Assembly (NCBI GenBank): GCA_039809495.1
Contig: JBDHVC010000018.1
Coordinates: forward strand, 8,341 to 72,340
Direction: 5' to 3'
Source of the DNA: JAFLCL01 sp039809495
Lineage (GTDB): Bacteria > Myxococcota_A > Polyangia > Polyangiales > Sandaracinaceae
DNA length: 64,000 nucleotides
Made by a program: the position numbers and the translations under genes. The first letter of the stretch is position 1. Each line of letters opens with the position of its first letter. Below, piece after piece: positions 58,576 through 64,000 of this stretch. Under the pieces are notes generated by a model that had not been told where the DNA came from, did not search any database, and saw only the letters and a list, made by a program, of their open reading frames with translations.

Positions 58576-59457
58576 TCACTCCTCTTCGAGGCCAGGGTTC
58601 GCGAGCTTGCGCGTCCAGAGGATCGCGTCCGTCCGCTTGCCGCTCTGCTGGGCGCCGCGCGCGAGGACGCCGGTCTTGCGGAAGCCCGCGGCGACGTAGG
58701 CCGTCGCGAGCCCGATGTCGTCCGAGGGCGCGAACGTGAACGCGCTCACGATGCCGCGCTCCTTCAGATCCTCCGAGAGCACGCGCAGGCCCGCGGTGAG
58801 CGCGAGGACGTCGAGATCGTCCGTGGGCGAGCGCAGCGTCTCGACGAGCGCGTGGCCGAAGCAGTCCTGGTACTCCGCGGAGAGCCAGATCGTCTTGCCG
58901 CGCTTGGCGGTGGCGGTGAGGTAGCAGCGCTCCGCGTCGCGGCCGAAGGCGTCGAACCCGGAGAGGCCGCCGCCCCCCTTCTTCCAGACCGTGTCCCGCG
59001 CCTCGAAGACGTCCGTGTCGTCCGGCACCTCGATCGTGACGCTCGGCAGCTCGTCCGGGACCTCGCGGGCGTTCTTCTTCGCCGCGTTGACCGTCCGCTC
59101 GGCGAGCTTCTGCCCCTCGTCGTTGACCTCGATGGAGGCGGTGCGATCGCTGATGACGCAGCCGACGAGGTGCCCGTCCGAGCGCTTGTAGAAGCCGGGG
59201 ATCGTGCCCTCGCGGACGAAGCCGACGCGCGTCCAGCTCGAGACCTCGTCCTTCTCGACGAGCAGGATCACCTTCTCGATCCCCTCGCGCTTCGCCACGT
59301 TCTGGATGAACAGGCGCTTGGCCGGCAGGGCGCCGGAGCGGAAGTCGATCACACGGATGAGCCCGATGCGGCGGTTGACGAGGAGGCAGAGGTAGGCGCT
59401 CTCGCTCTTGAAGTGCAGCTCCTCGAGGACGGGGAGCGGGGCTGCGGCTTTGGCCAT
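58576..59457 (-). CDS. GNAT-fold protein, beta-lysine acetyltransferase-like
   Basis: 293 residues with a first domain (about 1-110) in which KVILLVEKDEVSSWTRVGFVREGTIPGFYKRSDGHLVG has the spacing of AblB-type beta-lysine N-acetyltransferases, and a second domain (about 160-285) with another GNAT-like end (SDDIGLATAYVAAGFRKTGVL). The acetyl-CoA P-loop (Q/RxxGxG/A) is not clear in either, so activity is uncertain. The sigma70-like promoter 60-88 bp upstream is the best in this part of the window. No ablA (lysine aminomutase) in view. Confidence 0.65.
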   Translation of the reverse strand: MAKAAAPLPVLEELHFKSESAYLCLLVNRRIGLIRVIDFRSGALPAKRLFIQNVAKREGIEKVILLVEKDEVSSWTRVGFVREGTIPGFYKRSDGHLVGCVISDRTASIEVNDEGQKLAERTVNAAKKNAREVPDELPSVTIEVPDDTDVFEARDTVWKKGGGGLSGFDAFGRDAERCYLTATAKRGKTIWLSAEYQDCFGHALVETLRSPTDDLDVLALTAGLRVLSEDLKERGIVSAFTFAPSDDIGLATAYVAAGFRKTGVLARGAQQSGKRTDAILWTRKLANPGLEEE

Positions 59458-59516
59458 CGGTGGGGATCCCTCGCGCGACGCGCTCGGCGCGCGGACGCCG
59501 ACGCGAAAAGCGCCGA

Positions 59517-59545
59517 AACCTACGAGCGCGGCCCTCCGATGTCAA
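59517..59545 (-). promoter_or_regulatory. Consensus-like sigma70 promoter of the GNAT gene
   Basis: On the minus strand TTGACA (59545-59540), exactly 17 bp, then TAGGTT (59522-59517). Start of transcription near 59510, leader about 53 nt. Confidence 0.6.
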
Positions 59546-59578
59546 AGGCGCCGAGAACGCTCGGGAAAGGCCGCTTCA

Positions 59579-59671
59579 CCTCCCTCCCGCCGAGTGGACC
59601 GGCGTGAGCCTCCCTCTCGCCGAGCCAGCGCGCCGTTGCGGGGCGGATCGCGACGCGCTCGGCGCGCCGTC
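59579..59671. repeat. 93-bp intergenic repeat, copy B
   Basis: Partner of 8267-8359. Ends in GCGCGCCGTC, where it runs into the SdhC-like gene's stop codon. Contains CGGCGTGAGCCTCC at 59600-59613. Confidence 0.75.
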
Positions 59672-60326
59672 AGCGGGGGACGACAGTGATCGGCCAGAAC
59701 GTGCCCGCCCCGGTGCCGATCCACCCCACGAGCTGCGCGTAGAGCACGAGGAGGCAGGCGCCGAAGGCGACCGAGACGACGTACGCCGAGCGCCGGCCGG
59801 GCGCCGTGCGCACGAGGCGGGCCGCCTCGAGGCCATCGGGGAGCGCGGCGGCGAGGTGCCACGCGATCGCCGTGAGCCCGATCGCGTGGACGACGAGCGC
59901 CCACGGCAGACCGAGCGTCCGCTGGAGCGTGTCGTAGAGCTCCACCGGCTGCGCGCCGAGGAGCTTCGCGCCCCAGAGCCAGCCGACGTGCCAGAGCAAG
60001 AACCCGATGGCGACGGGGCTCGCCCAAGGCTCGATCGCGCCGAGCCCACGCGCGAGGGCGCCGTCCCCGTCGCGGCTCGCGCCCGGGAGGCGCTCGCCGA
60101 CGAGCCGCGCGCGCGCGTGGAGCAGCGCCCAGAGGACGATGGGGAGCACGCCGATCAGGACCTCGAGCGCGATCGCGGCGCCGCTCGAGGTCGTCCGCAT
60201 CCGCACGAGCCACGCGAGCCGCCCTCCAAAGAGCGCCCACTGCTCGACGACGTGGAACGCGCCCCACGCGAGGAGGGGGAGCGTGGCGACGATCGCGTGC
60301 AGGCGGCGGAGCCTCTCCTCGGTCAC
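59670..60326 (-). CDS. SdhC/FrdC-like cytochrome b membrane protein
   Basis: 218 residues with five hydrophobic helices. His residues at helix positions (LHAIVATLPLLAWGAFHVVEQW, FLLWHVGWLWG, HAIGLTAIAWHLAAAL) fit heme-ligating positions of the delta-proteobacterial succinate dehydrogenase/fumarate reductase cytochrome b subunit. No flavoprotein or iron-sulfur subunit is adjacent, so it is an orphan or a paralogue. The start is GTG 60326 with TATTCT 4 nt upstream, which is tight; a slightly later start is possible. The stop is the complement of TGACGGCGCG. Confidence 0.65.
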   Translation of the reverse strand: MTEERLRRLHAIVATLPLLAWGAFHVVEQWALFGGRLAWLVRMRTTSSGAAIALEVLIGVLPIVLWALLHARARLVGERLPGASRDGDGALARGLGAIEPWASPVAIGFLLWHVGWLWGAKLLGAQPVELYDTLQRTLGLPWALVVHAIGLTAIAWHLAAALPDGLEAARLVRTAPGRRSAYVVSVAFGACLLVLYAQLVGWIGTGAGTFWPITVVPR

Positions 60327-60519
60327 GCGCGCAGAATAAAGGAAAACACGCGATCGAGGGCGCCGCTCGACGCCCTGCCGGTCGCGCCCGCGAGGTGACC
60401 GGAACGTGGACGGCTCGCGCGATGCGCCCAGCCGCGGGTGCGAGAACCTGTCGCACCTTGCGATCGACGCGCCGCAGCCGAGCCGTCACGCCGCGCCTCG
60501 AGCGTGGCCTCGAGCTTGC

Positions 60520-60525
60520 TAAACC
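60520..60525 (+). promoter_or_regulatory. -10-like TAAACC before the amidase gene
   Basis: 6 nt before GTG 60532. No ribosome site visible for either GTG 60532 or ATG 60538. Confidence 0.35.
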
Positions 60526-60531
60526 AGCCCC

Positions 60532-63513
60532 GTGGACATGCATCACCGAATCCGCCGGACGGCTCCGCTCGCGCTCGCGCTCTTCGCAGGCCTCGCCTGG
60601 GGATGTGAGCCTGGGCAGGCTCCCCTCGCGCCGAGCGACGGGGCCTCGCCGCCCGAGCCCTTCGCCTACCGCGGCGACGCCGTGATCGTGCGCCTCGTGC
60701 GAGAGGCGGCCGCGCGCCACGGCGTCCCGCGCGACGTCCTGCTCTCGCTCGGCTGGTCCGAGTCGCACTTCGAGCCGCAGGCGCAGTACTACGATCCCGC
60801 GAGCGACGAGCTCGGCCTCGGCCCGCCGTGCGGCTTCTTCGGGCTCGATCGGGGCGGCGTGCGCGAGGCGGCCGCGGCGGGGCTCGGCGTCTCGGTCGAC
60901 GAGCTCTGCGAGGAGCCTGAGCTCGAGGTCGACGCCGCGGCGGCGCGGCTGCGCCAGCTCGCGGGCGGCGACGCCGCGCCCGCCCTCTCCGACACGCGCG
61001 CGTGGCTCGACGCGCTCGATCGCTGGCACCCCTGGCTCGCGGGCGACGCGCTCGACTACGGCGACTACGTCGCGCGCCAGATGTACGTGGGCTTTCGGCG
61101 CGAGGACGAGCGCGGCGACGTCATCTACCTGCCGCCCATCGACGGGCTCGTCGACGACGTCGTCGCCTACCCCGAAGACGACGAGGAGCCGGCGGCGCTG
61201 GCGCGCGAGCGCGAGGCCGAGCGCGCGGAGCAGGAGCGGATCGAGTCGAGCGCGGACGACGGCGTCGGCGTCGCGCTCGGCTACGCGCGCCCCGACACGC
61301 CCGACGCGACGTGGATGGGCCCGTCCTGCAACTACACGCCGGGGCGCAGCGCCGCGGTCGAGTTCGTGATCATCCACACCTGCGAGGGCGGCTTCGCGGG
61401 CTGCTACGCGACGCTCAAGAACTGCACGGACCCGCCCGTGAGCGCCCACTACGTCGTGAGCCTCGCCGGCGAGGCGCGACAGGTCGTCGAGGAGCGCGAC
61501 ACCGCGTGGCACGTCGGCTGTCTCAACGGCCGCTCGGTCGGCATCGAGCACGAGGGCTACGCGGCGAGCAACCCCGATCGCGACGCGATGTACCGCAGGA
61601 GCGCGCGCATCGTCGCGTCGATCTGCAGCCGCCACGGCTTCGCGTGCGACCGCTCCCACGTGATCGGCCACGGCGAGGCGAACTCGCGCTTCTGCGGCGG
61701 GAGCCACACGGACCCGGGCCCGCACTGGAACTGGACGACGTTCATGGACTACGTCCGGAGCGGCACCTGCACGCCGAGCACCGAGGTCTGCAACGGTCGC
61801 GACGACGACTGCGACGGGCGGATCGACGAGGGCGTGACGAACGCCTGCGGGACCTGCGGCGCCGTCCCCGCCGAGGTCTGCGACGGCCGCGACAACGACT
61901 GCGACGGGCAGACGGACGAGGACGACGTCTGCGACGTGCGCCTGCTCCAAGAGGAGGCGGGCAGCTACGCGCCGCCGAGCTCGACGGACATCGACGGCGA
62001 CGGACGATCCGATCTCTGCGCGCGCGGCTACTCGGGCTTCCGCTGCTGGCCGACGAACGCCGACGGCACGTACGGCGCGCCGACCGCGTTCGTCCCTTGG
62101 AGCAACGCGTCGGGCTGGGACGACGTCGACAACTACGCGACGATCCGCATGGGGGATCTGAACGGCGACGGTCGCGCCGACGTCTGCGGCCGCGCCAACG
62201 CCGGCGTGGTGTGCGCGCTCTCGAACGGGACCGGCTTCGGCGACGCGACGACGTGGAGCAGCGTGCCGAGCGACGCGAACGGCTGGAACAGCCCCGGCCA
62301 GTACACGACGCTGCGCCTCGCCGACGTGAACGGCGACGGCAAGGCCGACCTCTGCGGCCGCGGCGCCGACGGCGTCGACTGCTGGCTCTCGGACGGAACG
62401 CGCTTCGATCGCGCGTTCGCGGGCCCGCGCTGGGGCAACTCCTCCGGCTGGAATTCCGCGAAGTACTACGGGACCCTCCGCATGGGCGACGTGAACGGCG
62501 ATGGCAAGGCCGATCTCTGCGCGCGCGCCGCCGCGGGCACGCTCTGCTGGCTCTCGGACGGCGCGAGCTTCGCGACGCGCGTCGAGGGGCCGGTGTGGAG
62601 CAACGACGCGGGCTTCGGCGCCATGCGCTACTGGAGCACGATGCGGCTCGCCGACGTGAACGGCGACGGCAAGGCGGACCTCTGCATCCGCACGAGCGAC
62701 GAGCTGCGCTGCCACTTCTCGACGGGCTCGGGCTTCGGGGAGCCCGTGCGGGTCGCCGGCCTCTCGGACGCGAGCGGCTGGGACGACATCTCCAACTACG
62801 GCACGCTGCGCACGGGCGACGTCGATGGCGACGGCGCGGAGGATCTCTGTATCCGCTCGAACACGAGGATCGACTGCTGGGCGTGGCACGACGGCGGCTT
62901 CACCCACTACGACGGCCCGGCGTGGACGGACGAGAACGGCTGGAGCCGCGACTACTACTACACGACGATCCGGCTCGCGGACGCGAACGGCGACGGCAGG
63001 GCGGACGTGTGCGCGCGCGCCTCGGCCGGCTGGCGCTGCCACCTCTCGAGCGGCGAGGGCTTCGGCGACGCGGTCGCGTTCGCGGAGCTGACGAACGACG
63101 GCGGCTGGACCGAGCCCCAGTATTTCCGGACGATCCAGATGGCGGGCGTCGCGTGCGTCGCGAGCGACGAGGTCTGTAACGGCAGGGACGACGACTGCGA
63201 CGGACAGATCGACGAGAACGCGAGCGAAGAGGTCTGTAACGGCAGGGACGACGACTGCGACGGCGAGGTGGACGAGGGCCTCGACTGCACCACGCCCGAC
63301 GCCGCCGTCCTCCCCGGCGCGGACGCGGGCGTACCGATCCACGCGGACGCGGGCCCTCTGCCGGGCGACGGCGGCCCTGCGGGGGCGGGCCTCACGAGCA
63401 CCTGCGCCTGCCGCGCGGTGGGCGGCGGTGGCCGCGCCCCGCTCTCGTCGCTCGCGAGCGCCGCGCTCTTCTTCCTCATCGCGCTCTCGCGGCGCCGCGC
63501 GCGCTCGGCGTGA
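60532..63513 (+). CDS. Surface peptidoglycan amidase with transglycosylase-like, FG-GAP, MopE and MYXO-CTERM modules
   Basis: 993 residues. Lipoprotein-like signal (LAWGCEPG), an SLT-like domain (about 45-200, VPRDVLLSLGWSESHFEPQA with the catalytic-type Glu), an amidase_2/PGRP domain (about 265-405; FVIIHTCEGG, YVVSL, VIGHGEAN, Zn-binding His), two MopE-type motifs (EVCNGRDDDCDG), about seven FG-GAP-like units (DLNGDGRADVC, DVNGDGKADLC), two more MopE motifs, a Pro/Asp/Ala linker and a MYXO-CTERM-like end (STCACRA ... LSRRRARS). It probably cleaves peptidoglycan, own or prey, at the cell surface. The stop lies in the hairpin motif CGGCGTGAGCCTCC. Confidence 0.88.
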   Translation: MDMHHRIRRTAPLALALFAGLAWGCEPGQAPLAPSDGASPPEPFAYRGDAVIVRLVREAAARHGVPRDVLLSLGWSESHFEPQAQYYDPASDELGLGPPCGFFGLDRGGVREAAAAGLGVSVDELCEEPELEVDAAAARLRQLAGGDAAPALSDTRAWLDALDRWHPWLAGDALDYGDYVARQMYVGFRREDERGDVIYLPPIDGLVDDVVAYPEDDEEPAALAREREAERAEQERIESSADDGVGVALGYARPDTPDATWMGPSCNYTPGRSAAVEFVIIHTCEGGFAGCYATLKNCTDPPVSAHYVVSLAGEARQVVEERDTAWHVGCLNGRSVGIEHEGYAASNPDRDAMYRRSARIVASICSRHGFACDRSHVIGHGEANSRFCGGSHTDPGPHWNWTTFMDYVRSGTCTPSTEVCNGRDDDCDGRIDEGVTNACGTCGAVPAEVCDGRDNDCDGQTDEDDVCDVRLLQEEAGSYAPPSSTDIDGDGRSDLCARGYSGFRCWPTNADGTYGAPTAFVPWSNASGWDDVDNYATIRMGDLNGDGRADVCGRANAGVVCALSNGTGFGDATTWSSVPSDANGWNSPGQYTTLRLADVNGDGKADLCGRGADGVDCWLSDGTRFDRAFAGPRWGNSSGWNSAKYYGTLRMGDVNGDGKADLCARAAAGTLCWLSDGASFATRVEGPVWSNDAGFGAMRYWSTMRLADVNGDGKADLCIRTSDELRCHFSTGSGFGEPVRVAGLSDASGWDDISNYGTLRTGDVDGDGAEDLCIRSNTRIDCWAWHDGGFTHYDGPAWTDENGWSRDYYYTTIRLADANGDGRADVCARASAGWRCHLSSGEGFGDAVAFAELTNDGGWTEPQYFRTIQMAGVACVASDEVCNGRDDDCDGQIDENASEEVCNGRDDDCDGEVDEGLDCTTPDAAVLPGADAGVPIHADAGPLPGDGGPAGAGLTSTCACRAVGGGGRAPLSSLASAALFFLIALSRRRARSA

Positions 63514-63519
63514 GCCTCC
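63506..63519. repeat. Hairpin motif CGGCGTGAGCCTCC, third copy
   Basis: Third occurrence of the motif found in the 93-bp repeats. Here CTCGGCG pairs with CGCCGAG (63523-63530 region) across the stop codon TGA (63511-63513). Possible terminator. Confidence 0.5.
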
Positions 63520-63538
63520 GGCCCGCCGAGCGGCGCCG

Positions 63539-63685
63539 TCATCGGCTCGTCGGGGCGATCACGTCGACGATGCCAGGCCCGACGATGTAGCCGACGGGCC
63601 AGCGGCTGCTCAGGGGCGTGACGCCGAGGGCGCCGAGGGCGAGCGCGCCGCTGATCTGGCGCGTCTTGGTGCTCGGGGCCTTCAC
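63539..63685 (-). CDS. Possible small hydrophobic protein
   Basis: 48 residues from GTG 63685, with a hydrophobic middle (ISGALALGALG, VGYIVGPGIVDVIAP). Support is indirect: TACGAT (rc of 63695-63700) lies 9 nt before the GTG, and the stop falls in GGCGCCGTCA, a one-base variant of the stop motif. The longer frame to 63853 would overlap the next gene antisense and is unlikely. May be spurious. Confidence 0.35.
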   Translation of the reverse strand: MKAPSTKTRQISGALALGALGVTPLSSRWPVGYIVGPGIVDVIAPTSR

Positions 63686-63760
63686 GCTCCGCGCATCGTA
63701 GCGCCCGCGAGCCGGTCGCGGCCGCGCGGTCGCGATCGGGTGGTAAGAGGAGGAGCGCAA

Positions 63761-64000
63761 GTGCCTCGGCCGAGCCTCGACGATCTTCGCGTGAAGCAGG
63801 AGGATTCCCGCTCCGACGAGCGCGACCGCGTCCTCGCGTTGCTGCGCGTCCATGGCTTCGGGACGACCTCGTTCCAGGCGCTCGAGGCGGGGTTCCGCTA
63901 CTGGTTCGCGCCCGGAGGGGACGCCGTCGTCGCGTTCGTCGACACGGGCGGCGCGTGGGTCGCGGCCGGCGCGCCGATCGCCGCCGCGGCGCGCCTCGCC
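63761..64000 (+). CDS. DUF2156/phosphatidylglycerol lysyltransferase-like protein, 5' part
   Basis: Begins at GTG 63761 after AGGAGGAG; 80 residues before the window ends, so truncated by the edge and not broken. DERDRVLALLRVHGFGTTS then FQALEAGFRYWFAPGGDAVV, VAFVDTGGAWVAAGAPIAA matches the start of LPG-synthase C-terminal/DUF2156 domains (GNAT-like, moving amino acids from tRNA to lipids, or acyl groups). Whether a membrane domain belongs to it cannot be seen. Confidence 0.65.
   Translation, partial: MPRPSLDDLRVKQEDSRSDERDRVLALLRVHGFGTTSFQALEAGFRYWFAPGGDAVVAFVDTGGAWVAAGAPIAAAARLA

Noticed and set aside
58576..59457. A firm assignment as AblB beta-lysine acetyltransferase
   Set aside because: No ablA partner and no clear acetyl-CoA P-loop; kept as GNAT-like only.

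Overview
The window is about 73-75% GC (estimated by eye) and densely coded on both strands. It reads like a chromosomal stretch of a myxobacterium, most likely a Sandaracinaceae/Polyangia-type organism. The reasons are eukaryote-like Ser/Thr kinases, a many-PAS hybrid histidine kinase, many lipoproteins with Ala/Gly/Asp-rich linkers, MopE-type metal motifs, FG-GAP/VCBS and RCC1 repeat surface proteins, and two C-termini of the MYXO-CTERM type. The taxonomic call is inference. I see no rRNA, tRNA, CRISPR array, transposase or phage gene.

Layout. 0.2-8.1 kb: kinase with TPR tail, a lipoprotein/TPR/membrane-protein operon on the minus strand, a c-type cytochrome, a second kinase. 8.4-17.1 kb: GT-C-like membrane protein, PAS hybrid histidine kinase, metallophosphatase, MFS transporter, Fe superoxide dismutase, and a RamB/ScfR-type XRE regulator divergent from it. 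17.4-19.7 kb: a divergent pair (Tudor-like protein and zinc-ribbon membrane protein) followed by a decayed second copy of the regulator's 3' end. 19.8-28.2 kb: MazG-like pyrophosphohydrolase, EttA-type ABC-F ATPase and several lipoproteins and TPR proteins. 28.2-36.1 kb: OsmC, acetyl-CoA synthetase, an FG-GAP lipoprotein, a GreA/B-like factor and an NaChBac-like channel. 36.3-40.6 kb: carA-carB. 40.7-44.7 kb: a tightly coupled minus-strand operon of an SCPx-type thiolase, a three-domain fusion (cysteine-dioxygenase-like cupin + caspase-like His/Cys domain + methyltransferase) and a glutamate-racemase homologue with an altered active site. 44.8-50.3 kb: a small 75-residue gene, a bacterial MFE-2 (SDR + hydratase-2 + two SCP2 domains) and an RCC1-repeat surface protein with a truncated duplicate beside it. 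50.5-60.3 kb: class I fumarase, TcdA, a large ATPase/TPR/winged-helix regulator, dapF, an all-helical orphan, a GNAT protein and an SdhC-like protein. 60.5-64 kb: an amidase/transglycosylase surface protein and the start of a DUF2156/LPG-synthase-like gene cut by the window end.

How the genes fit together. Acetyl-CoA synthetase, the RamB-like regulator, SCPx thiolase, MFE-2 and fumarase fit acyl-CoA/acetate metabolism, but they are not in one operon, so any joint role is inference. carAB is a plain pyrimidine/arginine operon.

Three genome-style signals recur and are the most general observations. (1) A TANNNT -10-like hexamer lies only 4-9 nt before the start codon of at least a dozen genes, which suggests leaderless or near-leaderless transcripts. 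(2) The 10-mer TGACGGCGCG starts at the stop codon of eight genes; between convergent genes it forms palindromes that contain both stops. (3) Dispersed intergenic repeats are present: a 93-bp pair about 51 kb apart, a palindrome at the carB and murI stops, and a hairpin motif seen three times. No gene-free stretch exceeds 300 bp; the longest (17147-17427, 281 bp) holds only one hairpin.
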